Shown here in pieces: positions 35,081 through 42,124 of a stretch of 64,000 nucleotides of DNA. How positions within the stretch are numbered: the first letter of the stretch is position 1; every line of letters starts with the position of its first letter. The DNA is from Centipeda infelix ATCC 43532 (GTDB lineage: Bacteria > Bacillota > Negativicutes > Selenomonadales > Selenomonadaceae), in assembly GCF_000234095.1 (NCBI RefSeq), contig NZ_JH376799.1, positions 508,537-572,536 of the forward strand, read 5' to 3'. The notes beneath the pieces were generated by a model that was not told the DNA's origin, searched no databases, and was given only the letters and a program-made list of their open reading frames with translations. Position numbers and translations under genes: made by a program.

Positions 35081-37192
35081 TCAACGCAGCCGTCGTTGTG
35101 CGAAGATCCCGCCCTCCGGCGTAAGGATGCGGCAGCTGTTCAGCACCACCGCGAGCGTTGCCGTGTTGTGAATCGCCGCCGCCGCAAGCGGGCTGATCGT
35201 GCCAAGCGCACCGAGCAGCATCGCCGACGAGTTGACGAGCAGTGTTGCCTTGAAGTTCTGGTGCACAAGGTGCATTGCCCGCTGACCGATGCGCAGAGCC
35301 TCCACGAGGCGCGTCGGATCCTCCGAGTGGATCGTCACTGCCGAGGATTCCGCTGCGATGTCCGTCTGCCGTCCGCCGAGCGAAACGCCCACATCAGCAA
35401 ACGCGAGTGCAGGAGCATCGTTGATCCCGTCGCCGACCATCATGACCGTGCCGCGCTGGCGCAGCTGGTTGACGTAGCGCGACTTGTCCTCGGGCAGGAT
35501 CTCCGCATGATAGGAGTCCACGTCCATCTCGCGTGCCACATCCGCAGCGACCGCCTTCGCATCCCCTGTCAGCATGACAATCTCGTCCACGCCGCAGCGG
35601 CGCAGCTGGTTCAGCGTCTTTTTCATCTTCGGACGGATCGGATCGTCAATGCCGATAACGCCGATGAGCTTCGTGTCACGCGCCACATAGAGAAGATTCT
35701 TCCCCGTGACTGATGCGATAAGATTTTCCTCGTCCACAACGCCGTTTTCCTGCAAAAAGCGACGGCTGCCGACGCGAATCGTTCCGCCCGCAAATCCCTC
35801 GAAATCCGGCACCTCGGCGAGCATGCCGCGCGCGACAATCGTCTTGGAGGAGCGGTGCTGCGGAGCTTTCCATGCCTGTTCCTCCACATATTTCTGAATC
35901 GCGACCGCAAGCGGATGCACAGAGTGCTCCTCTGCCGATGCCGCAAGCAGGATCACTTCCTTTTCCTCTACGCCTTCCGCCGTACGGATGAACGTGATCT
36001 CGGGCACGCCGACCGTCAGCGTCCCCGTCTTGTCGAGCACTACCGTATCCGTACGTGCGAGTGCCTCCACATAGTTGCCGCCCTTGACGAGAATGCCGCG
36101 CTTTGCCGCCGCCGCAATGGATGCCGACATCGCCGTCGCGGTGGAGAGCTTGAGCCCGCAGGAGAAGTCGATAAAGAGCAGGTTCAGCACCCGTCCCCAG
36201 TCGCGCGTCGCCCCGTAGACAATCGCCGCACCGAGGAAGGACACGGGCACGAGATAGTTCGCCATCTGGTCGGCAAAATTCTGCACAGGCGCACGGCGCG
36301 TCTGCGCCTCCTCGACGAGGTGGACAATATGTGCAAGAGACGTGTCGCCGCCCACCTTCTCCACCGCAATGACGAGCTCACCCGCCTCGACCACGCTGCC
36401 CGCATAGACCGGTGTCCCCTCGTGCTTCATCGCAGGCGCAGATTCACCCGTAATGGATGCCTGCGTCACCGCCGCATCGCCCCGTAGGACACGCCCGTCG
36501 ATCACAATCTTCTCGCCCGCATGTACCGCGACGATATCGCCGGGGCGCACCTCCTCGACGGGCACCTTGCGCTCAACCTCGCCGTCCGGTGTTTCCTCAA
36601 CGAGCCACACATCGCGCTGCCCGAGCGAGAGCAGCCCCGAGATATGTGTGCGTGCCTTCTCCGCGGCATAGCTCGTCAGCATCTCCGCACCGTTGCTGAG
36701 TGCGAGGAGCATGAGACTCGACTCCGGCTTGCCCGCGAGCACCGAGGCGATCACCGCCGTCGTCGTCAGCGTATCTGCATTCGGCTGCCGATCCTTGATC
36801 AGTCCGCCGATCCCCGTCTTGATGAAGTTGCGCGAAATACCGAGGACAAGCAGGGAGCGCAGTACCGTCATCGAGGCAAAGAGCTCGGGGGCACCGCGCC
36901 TGAGCAGCTCCATCGCTGCAAAGCTCGCCAGCGAGATCACCGCATCACGCCGAAACTCCGCCATCTGCTCCGTCGGGGTCACCGACTTCTCCGCCGCCTC
37001 GCGTACAGCACGCTCCGCCGCCGCCAGCATACGGGCGGCAGGAATCGCCCCCTCATGCCAGACATCGACATGAGAGTCGCGTACCGAGGCCGCCGTTACC
37101 GCAGGGAAGCGGCGCATCCGCACCGCCAGACGCAGCGCATCCTCACGCGGGAGTGCCGTGCGCAAGCGGATGCGTGTATGTATGAGCTTCAT
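35081..37192 (-). CDS. P1B-type metal ATPase, FezB-like
   Basis: 703-residue heavy-metal P-type ATPase. A short N-terminal ferredoxin-like domain begins with an Arg-rich HTRIRLR. Then come membrane helices, the actuator motif ITGES (247-251), a membrane metal motif reading SCG (344-346) where most family members have CPC or SPC, the phosphorylation motif DKTGT with Asp 387, and GDGINDAPAL in the hinge. Loss of the proline and the R-x-R N-terminus recall P1B-6 ATPases such as FezB of ferrosome clusters. It is the last gene of a four-gene operon and overlaps the preceding gene by ATGA at 37189-37192; the longer frame to 37351 lies inside that gene. Iron as substrate is inference. Confidence 0.88.
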   Translation of the reverse strand: MKLIHTRIRLRTALPREDALRLAVRMRRFPAVTAASVRDSHVDVWHEGAIPAARMLAAAERAVREAAEKSVTPTEQMAEFRRDAVISLASFAAMELLRRGAPELFASMTVLRSLLVLGISRNFIKTGIGGLIKDRQPNADTLTTTAVIASVLAGKPESSLMLLALSNGAEMLTSYAAEKARTHISGLLSLGQRDVWLVEETPDGEVERKVPVEEVRPGDIVAVHAGEKIVIDGRVLRGDAAVTQASITGESAPAMKHEGTPVYAGSVVEAGELVIAVEKVGGDTSLAHIVHLVEEAQTRRAPVQNFADQMANYLVPVSFLGAAIVYGATRDWGRVLNLLFIDFSCGLKLSTATAMSASIAAAAKRGILVKGGNYVEALARTDTVVLDKTGTLTVGVPEITFIRTAEGVEEKEVILLAASAEEHSVHPLAVAIQKYVEEQAWKAPQHRSSKTIVARGMLAEVPDFEGFAGGTIRVGSRRFLQENGVVDEENLIASVTGKNLLYVARDTKLIGVIGIDDPIRPKMKKTLNQLRRCGVDEIVMLTGDAKAVAADVAREMDVDSYHAEILPEDKSRYVNQLRQRGTVMMVGDGINDAPALAFADVGVSLGGRQTDIAAESSAVTIHSEDPTRLVEALRIGQRAMHLVHQNFKATLLVNSSAMLLGALGTISPLAAAAIHNTATLAVVLNSCRILTPEGGIFAQRRLR

Positions 37193-37908
37193 ACCTTCCA
37201 CCCTCTCATCAGCGTCAGTGCCCACCAGAGCATCTGCGAGCCCGACGGCGTATTGTTCGAGAGCACGAGCTGGCGTATGCCGCGCAGGACGAATACGCCC
37301 GCGACCACCGAGCTCAGATCGAGCGCACCGCCCGTATTTCGCTGAATCCATCCGCTGAAATCGTGCACCGAGCGGCGCACACTCTGCGCGAGTGTCGCGG
37401 GCGGCGGAGCCGTGCGCCCCTCCGCAAAGATCGCCTCCAACCCCTCTGCAAGGACGAGGATATGCGCCTCATCCTCCGGCGCATAGACGAGCAGGATGCT
37501 CCCCGCGAGCGCGTTGGCACGCACCGCCGTCACAAACGGAAGACGCGCAAGCTCCGCCTCAAGCACCTTTGCGAATTCCGCAGTCAGATACGGTGTCCGA
37601 TAGCGCCGCCGTCCGCACGATGCGTGCACACAGATAAAGGGCTTCTCTGCGCTCTCCTGTGTCCGCACCTGTGCAGCCGTTGCCCCGGTCCCACCCGTCC
37701 GACCACCGCCAAAGAGCCCGGCAAGTGCCGAAGCTCCACCGGCAAGACCGCTCGGATCGGACGAGAACATATTCCCCTGCATGAAGCGTCCGCGGCCGCC
37801 GCCCATGCCCTGTGCAAAGGACGCGCCGCCGCTTCCCGAACCACCGAGTGTCTGGCGCAGCATATTTGCGATCGACGCGCCAAGCATCAGCCCTGAAACA
37901 TAGTTCAT
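37189..37908 (-). CDS. Gly-rich membrane protein with HMA-like domain
   Basis: 239 residues. A Gly/Ala/Leu-rich N-terminal third (LGGSGSGGASFAQGMGGG, then LAGGASALAGLFGGG), then an HMA2-like ferredoxin-fold domain from about 90 opening with CGRRRYRTPYL, and a C-terminal hydrophobic stretch (SSVVAGVFVLRGIRQLVL). Lies between the small HMA2 protein and the ATPase, joined to both by 4-nt ATGA overlaps. Gly/Leu-rich repeats also occur in magnetosome proteins, but that similarity may be superficial. Function unknown; probably metal binding or organelle-membrane structure in the same system. Confidence 0.75.
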   Translation of the reverse strand: MNYVSGLMLGASIANMLRQTLGGSGSGGASFAQGMGGGRGRFMQGNMFSSDPSGLAGGASALAGLFGGGRTGGTGATAAQVRTQESAEKPFICVHASCGRRRYRTPYLTAEFAKVLEAELARLPFVTAVRANALAGSILLVYAPEDEAHILVLAEGLEAIFAEGRTAPPPATLAQSVRRSVHDFSGWIQRNTGGALDLSSVVAGVFVLRGIRQLVLSNNTPSGSQMLWWALTLMRGWKV

Positions 37909-38216
37909 GACGCCTTCCTCCTCGCATGGGTACGCATATAGTCCTCCACGCGGCGCAGCTGGGCGTTCGCGCGCAGACGCTCCGGCTCATATGTGATGAG
38001 AATTGACCCCGTCTCGATATTCGTCTCCACGCGCTCAATCTCCGCAAGCTTTCCGAGACGTGCCTGTACCTCCGCCTCGAGCGCCGCATTGTTCACGAGC
38101 TGCTTGCTGTAGAGGCGCACGCGCCCCGGCATATAAGATGCAATGTCCGTCGTGCGGACGAATACATCCATCGCCGACTGCGGTATCGCATTTTTGATCG
38201 TATCGAAAATATTCAT
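37905..38216 (-). CDS. HMA2-type domain protein
   Basis: 103 residues with one ferredoxin-like domain. The first strand carries MPGRVRLYSKQL, the R-x-R motif that the next two proteins also have in the form GRRRYR and TRIRLR. The classic CxxC metal site of HMA domains is absent. Overlaps the next gene by ATGA. Similar small proteins accompany P1B ATPases in fez-type clusters (FezC-like), so a role in the same metal-handling system is likely. Confidence 0.78.
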   Translation of the reverse strand: MNIFDTIKNAIPQSAMDVFVRTTDIASYMPGRVRLYSKQLVNNAALEAEVQARLGKLAEIERVETNIETGSILITYEPERLRANAQLRRVEDYMRTHARRKAS

Positions 38217-38298
38217 GGGAAACTCGTTTCCTCCCTTTCTTTTTATGTCTATTTACGTCTATGATGTTCTGCAGCACCTGTACTGCAGTATGGTTTTT

Positions 38299-38334
38299 GA
38301 AAAAAGGGCTGTGCGCAATGCCGCGCAACAGCCC
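38299..38334 (-). terminator. strong hairpin with T-run inside the operon
   Basis: GGGCTGTGCGC (38306-38316) pairs with GCGCAACAGCCC (38323-38334) with one bulged base; the minus-strand tail is TTTTTT. It follows the small membrane protein gene and the 162-bp element, ahead of the HMA2 gene, so it would attenuate the three downstream genes. Confidence 0.75.
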
Positions 38335-38359
38335 CGAGCCCAGTGGAACCCTCGCTTAC

Positions 38360-38521
38360 GGAAGCACTGATAAATTCAGCCACGCCATCTTAGCGCATCT
38401 TTTTTGCCCGCTTTTCGTTAGCAAATCCTCCACATAGCTTTGGCTATGCGTCCGGTTTGCTGCCTCAATCGGACAGAAAAACCTGTGCCAATCTGACGGA
38501 CTTCATTTTATCAGCGATTCC
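38360..38521. repeat. 162-bp MITE-like element with TTAC target duplication
   Basis: Ends GGAAGCACTGATAAA (left) and the complement of TTTATCAGCGATTCC (right) match at 13 of 15 positions as terminal inverted repeats. TTAC flanks both sides (38356-38359 and 38522-38525). The inside has no credible gene and contains a small hairpin (CATAGC-TTT-GGCTATG). A non-autonomous element mobilised by an unseen transposase is likely. The right-hand TTAC contains the stop codon of the next gene. Confidence 0.8.
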
Positions 38522-38722
38522 TTACTTCTCCGATGCAGACTGCGCCGCAATCAGATCCTCAAGCTCCTCCTTCTGACGCTGGAGCTCCGCCAGCGAAAGA
38601 TCCGCCTGACCTGCCTCAAGAGCTGCAAGCTGCTGCGTGCGCTCCTGCATGAAGCGGTAGCCAAAAATACCGGCAACCGCACCAACGGCAAGACCAATCC
38701 AGAAATCTGTCTTCGAGAACAT
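38522..38722 (-). CDS. small single-span membrane protein, first gene of metal operon
   Basis: 66 residues. A glycine-rich membrane helix (DFWIGLAVGAVAGIFGYRF) lies near the N-terminus, followed by a charged helical tail (LAELQRQKEELEDLIAAQSA). GAGGAGGAATT precedes the ATG. Small hydrophobic proteins open fez-type clusters (FezA), and DUF6110-like proteins sit beside metal ATPases in Clostridia; this protein fits either by shape only. The stop codon is within the target duplication of the 162-bp element, so the original C-terminus may have been as it is now. Confidence 0.75.
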   Translation of the reverse strand: MFSKTDFWIGLAVGAVAGIFGYRFMQERTQQLAALEAGQADLSLAELQRQKEELEDLIAAQSASEK

Positions 38723-38752
38723 GATAATTCCTCCTCTGTTCTATTGCCCGAA

Positions 38753-38911
38753 TCAGGGCATTTTCGCTTCTTGGCGCTTTGCCTCATATCGAGTGAACGT
38801 CTCCTCATCCCCCAAAGGCAGGCTTGCGGCTTCCCTGAGCAGATTCGTTCGACGATGATAATTCCTGCGCCATGAAAACAGCGACAATGTCGCTGTCCTC
38901 TCTGGAACCAT
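38753..38911 (-). CDS. possible 52-residue protein, doubtful
   Basis: ATG at 38911 begins a frame with plausible composition (LLREAASLPLGDEETFTRYE). The predicted transcription start lies only about 6 nt upstream, leaving no room for a ribosome site, so it would be leaderless. It may instead be an untranslated leader of about 190 nt for the small membrane protein gene. Confidence 0.25.
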   Translation of the reverse strand: MVPERTATLSLFSWRRNYHRRTNLLREAASLPLGDEETFTRYEAKRQEAKMP

Positions 38912-38914
38912 CGT

Positions 38915-38941
38915 GTTATTCTCAGTATATGTGAGAATAAC
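38915..38941. promoter_or_regulatory. operator-like perfect dyad over minus-strand -10 box
   Basis: GTTATTCTCA, 7 nt, TGAGAATAAC: a perfect 10-bp inverted repeat. It covers the -10 box of the promoter at 38924-38952. A repressor bound here would block transcription of the metal operon. Confidence 0.7.
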
Positions 38942-38952
38942 GAACATGTCAA
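38924..38952 (-). promoter_or_regulatory. sigma-A-type promoter for metal-ATPase operon
   Basis: Minus-strand reading TTGACA (38947-38952), exactly 17 nt, TATACT (38924-38929). Near-consensus. Confidence 0.8.
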
Positions 38953-38979
38953 TAGCCCCGCGATAATCAGGAATAACTA

Positions 38980-39009
38980 TTGACATCATACTCATCTAAA
39001 TATCATTAT
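38980..39009 (+). promoter_or_regulatory. divergent promoter for YibE/F gene
   Basis: TTGACA (38980-38985), 18 nt, CATTAT (39004-39009). Its TTGACA and that of the opposite promoter form a 10-bp inverted repeat (38946-38955 with 38977-38986). Confidence 0.5.
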
Positions 39010-39025
39010 CACTGTGTATGATAAT
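39005..39025. promoter_or_regulatory. operator-like dyad over plus-strand -10 box
   Basis: ATTATCA, 7 nt, TGATAAT: perfect 7-bp inverted repeat with the same spacer length and near-identical half-sites as the dyad at 38915. TGATAAT is also a Fur-type half-site. Confidence 0.6.
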
Positions 39026-39062
39026 TCCATCCATCAAAGCATTCCACGAAAGGCTGACCATC

Positions 39063-40208
39063 ATGAAGATTCATCCGCGGCGCTTCGTCCGCTTCCTTTC
39101 CATATGTCTTATCCTTGGCGTAGTCCTCTATGTCCTCACGCATTTACCCGCCGGCGAGACCGGCGATCCGCCGACGTACAAGGCAGAGGTTCTGAGCGTC
39201 ATGGAGACAGAGAACGAGATCAAGGCATTCGCTCCCGGCAGCATCCAGTACGAGGTGCACCTGCGCATAGATTCAGGACCTGCGGAGGGCACAGAGGCGA
39301 CGATCATACATCGGACACTGAACAATCCCGCCTTTGACATCCATCCGCAGGAGGGCGAGAACATCATCATCCGTGCGGAGAACGACAGCTATGCCATCGT
39401 CGACTATGACCGCCTCCCCGCAATGTTTGCACTATTCCTCGGCTTTGCCGCGCTTCTCATATGCTTTGGCGGCATGACGGGTGCAAAGGCACTCCTCGTT
39501 CTCCTCTTTGCCGTCCTGCTCATTGCAAAGGGTCTCATCGCTCTCATTCTCTTTGCGCCCTCACACATTCTCCTGTGGACCATCCTCATCGGTGCAGCCA
39601 TCACGCTCGCGACCCAGCTCATCGTCAACGGCCGCAACGTCAAATCAGCGGGAGCCATCATCGGAACGATCGGCGGTATCCTCATCGCAAGTCTCGTCGC
39701 CGTACTTGCCATCCACTGCACCTATCTCACAGGTGTCTCCGAGGAACAGGCGGGCATGCTCAAAGTGCTCTATTTCAAGGACGTAGACTTTCGTGAGCTG
39801 CTGTTCTCCGGCATTGTGCTCGGTGCGCTTGGCGCGGTTATGGACGTAGCGGTATCGATTGCCTCCGCCCAGTACGAGATGAAGCAGCTCGCCCCCAAGA
39901 CGAAATTTCAGGCACTCGTCACCTCGGGGCTGAATGTCGGCCGCGATGTCATGGGCACCATGGCGAACACCCTTGTCCTTGCCTACATCGGCGGTGCACT
40001 GCCCCTCATCCTCCTCATCTCCGCACAGCCTGACCTCCCGCTGCTGCACGTCATGAACCTCAACATGATCGCAACCGAAGTCGTACGCTCCCTCATCGGC
40101 AGCATCGGCCTCCTCTGTGCCATTCCCATCACCGCCTACGCCACCGCCTTTCTCATCACCATCCGCCCGCGGCGCAAAAAAAGGGAGCAGCTGCACGAAA
40201 GCACATAA
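39063..40208 (+). CDS. YibE/F family membrane protein
   Basis: About 381 residues. An N-terminal membrane anchor, an extracytoplasmic beta-rich part (60-125), then seven or so membrane helices from PAMFALFLGFAALLICFGGM onward, including the family motif GALGAVMDVAVSIASA and NVGRDVMGTMANTLVLAYIG. Function is unknown; the family is widespread in Firmicutes. The ATG at 39063 has AAAGG upstream; an in-frame ATG at 39018 lies inside the dyad and is unlikely. Divergent from the metal-ATPase operon, with matching dyads at both promoters, so the two may share regulation. Confidence 0.88.
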   Translation: MKIHPRRFVRFLSICLILGVVLYVLTHLPAGETGDPPTYKAEVLSVMETENEIKAFAPGSIQYEVHLRIDSGPAEGTEATIIHRTLNNPAFDIHPQEGENIIIRAENDSYAIVDYDRLPAMFALFLGFAALLICFGGMTGAKALLVLLFAVLLIAKGLIALILFAPSHILLWTILIGAAITLATQLIVNGRNVKSAGAIIGTIGGILIASLVAVLAIHCTYLTGVSEEQAGMLKVLYFKDVDFRELLFSGIVLGALGAVMDVAVSIASAQYEMKQLAPKTKFQALVTSGLNVGRDVMGTMANTLVLAYIGGALPLILLISAQPDLPLLHVMNLNMIATEVVRSLIGSIGLLCAIPITAYATAFLITIRPRRKKREQLHEST

Positions 40209-40243
40209 TTTCATGCAGTATCCCCTTATCCATATCGAATACC

Positions 40244-40268
40244 GCCCCCCACAAACGGGGGCTTTTTA
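40244..40268 (+). terminator. rho-independent terminator after YibE/F gene
   Basis: GCCCCC and GGGGGC (40244-40249 with 40257-40262) followed by TTTTTAT on the plus strand. Confidence 0.8.
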
Positions 40269-40275
40269 TATGCGT

Positions 40276-42099
40276 CTATGCTTCCTTAAAAACACCAAGA
40301 AAAAACATGCGGGCAGACAGATCCAACGTTGCATCGGACGACATATTTCCATCGCGGGACAGCAGTTGTTTCATATGCTCGATCACAGGTGCATCCTCAT
40401 GATATACCATGGAGTGAACCTTATACCGATGCAGATACGGATGGACGTCGATCGCACGCAAAAGAGGCCGATAGGGAATGGCTCGCCATGGCTTCACCTC
40501 ATTTCCGCTACAATAGATATCGCGACCTCCGGTATCCATGATATAAGTCAGCTCATAGGCACTGCCCGGATTCCGCACGGGAAGAAGCAGCATCCCCCCC
40601 GGTGCAAGACGCTCATAGAGCCGTTCCAGATCGGCAAAAACATCGCCGAGCGGCAATTCATCCAGATAGCACCCCGCCGAGATAATATCGTACCGCCCCT
40701 GCACCGGAATGTCACCGATATGCTGCGCAGCAGCTGTCTCATCAAACAGATAGTCCGTATCCGGCAGGTAGCGTTTATCAAAGACTGCCGCCGTCATATG
40801 CGGTGTATACCCACTGCGCCGATAGGCGTTAAAGAGATCACAAGCAAGGTGTCCAAACCGCGGTTCGAGTACCAATACCCGCTCATCCACACGAAATTCG
40901 TGCCACTTCCACACATCCTCCGCGCCAATAAAAACTCCTCGCGAATCCCATGCATCTACCCTCCATTTTTTGTAGTAAACACTCCGCATCTCCACAATCG
41001 AATTATTTACAGCGTTGCATCGATCCGTACCGAGCGTCACCCCGCCAAAGTGGTGCATAAAGGTATCCTTCAAGAGCAGCTGCCGCCATCCCGTGCGCCG
41101 CAGGAGCGTAGACAGATCATCGTCCACGAACTCCGCACGCGTATAGATGGGATCAACCAGCCCCATTCGATAGACATCCGTACGCGTTATGGCAAGAAAC
41201 GGCATCAGCAGACTGCGCTCCTCCCAGAGTGTCGGATTCAGATGATTGTGTGCAGCGGCAAATTCCTGCATCCGTTCAAGCCCCGCAAAGGTATTCGGAT
41301 AGGGAACGGGAACCCCCTGATCGTTCGACACGCCCTCCTCATTGCACGTCGGGACTGCCTGCGCAATATGCGCATCCGACTCCATTGCCGCATAGAGCTG
41401 ATCGAGCCAGTGCGGCGTTGCAATGACATCGTTCGAATAACCGACGTAGTACCGTCCCTCCGCAATATACTGCACCGCATTGAAGCCGAGAATATTGTAT
41501 TTCAAATTGATCTTCTTTGCATGCGGCAGGCTCTCAAAATACTCGCGCGTGCCATCGTCTGAGCCGTTGTTGATGGTGATGAGCTCCACCCGCCCGCTCG
41601 AAAAATCCGTGTGGGCAAAGATACTCTCGACCGCAGCCTTTGTGTACTCCAACTTATTATAGGCGCACAGTACAATCGTCACGTCGTATGGATATTCCGA
41701 TTGTGGCGCAGTGTGCAGGTCGCGCATCGCCTGCATCAATGCCGCTTGCTGTTGCGCCCTGCGTCCTTCGTCTGAAAGAACCTCTGCCGCTAGATGCCAT
41801 AGGCGCTGTATTTCGAGGATGAACGGACGGATCTCACAGGAAAACACGCGTGCAAACAGAGATGAATCATGCTGCAGCTCCTCCATCGATGCCTGAATAT
41901 TACGTGCGTACAGATATACCTTTTGCAGGAGGCCGTCCGCCCCCTGCATCTCTGCTTCGACAGCCGCCGCGATCCTGCGCAGATTATCCATCAGCTCCGA
42001 AACGGCGGGATCGTCTGTCCCGTGCTCGATCACGGCTGCGATATAGTCCACCGCCTCAACGGATACCTCCAGCAGAGACCGCATCTGTTCCTTATCCAT
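40276..42099 (-). CDS. GT2 glycosyltransferase fused to methyltransferase-like domain
   Basis: 607 residues. An N-terminal helical stretch of about 135 residues precedes a GT2 domain (YDVTIVLCAYNKLEYTKAA, INNGSDDGTREYFESL) whose usual DxD is replaced by YSNDVIA. From about 430 the chain resembles a class I SAM methyltransferase (LFNAYRRSGY, then YDIISAGCYLDELPLGD, then LAPGGMLLLPVRNPGS). Similar GT-MT fusions occur in surface-glycan clusters. The ATG at 42099 follows GGAGGAG; a GTG directly before it is possible. Last gene of the pse/rfb run, 22 nt after rfbH. Confidence 0.8.
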   Translation of the reverse strand: MDKEQMRSLLEVSVEAVDYIAAVIEHGTDDPAVSELMDNLRRIAAAVEAEMQGADGLLQKVYLYARNIQASMEELQHDSSLFARVFSCEIRPFILEIQRLWHLAAEVLSDEGRRAQQQAALMQAMRDLHTAPQSEYPYDVTIVLCAYNKLEYTKAAVESIFAHTDFSSGRVELITINNGSDDGTREYFESLPHAKKINLKYNILGFNAVQYIAEGRYYVGYSNDVIATPHWLDQLYAAMESDAHIAQAVPTCNEEGVSNDQGVPVPYPNTFAGLERMQEFAAAHNHLNPTLWEERSLLMPFLAITRTDVYRMGLVDPIYTRAEFVDDDLSTLLRRTGWRQLLLKDTFMHHFGGVTLGTDRCNAVNNSIVEMRSVYYKKWRVDAWDSRGVFIGAEDVWKWHEFRVDERVLVLEPRFGHLACDLFNAYRRSGYTPHMTAAVFDKRYLPDTDYLFDETAAAQHIGDIPVQGRYDIISAGCYLDELPLGDVFADLERLYERLAPGGMLLLPVRNPGSAYELTYIMDTGGRDIYCSGNEVKPWRAIPYRPLLRAIDVHPYLHRYKVHSMVYHEDAPVIEHMKQLLSRDGNMSSDATLDLSARMFFLGVFKEA

Positions 42100-42124
42100 C
42101 ACTACTCCTCCTCAACCGCAGCGC

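Noticed and set aside
38753-38995. 80-residue minus-strand frame from 38995
   Set aside because: Its start lies upstream of the predicted promoter and spans both dyads; only the shorter frame from 38911 is kept, at low confidence.
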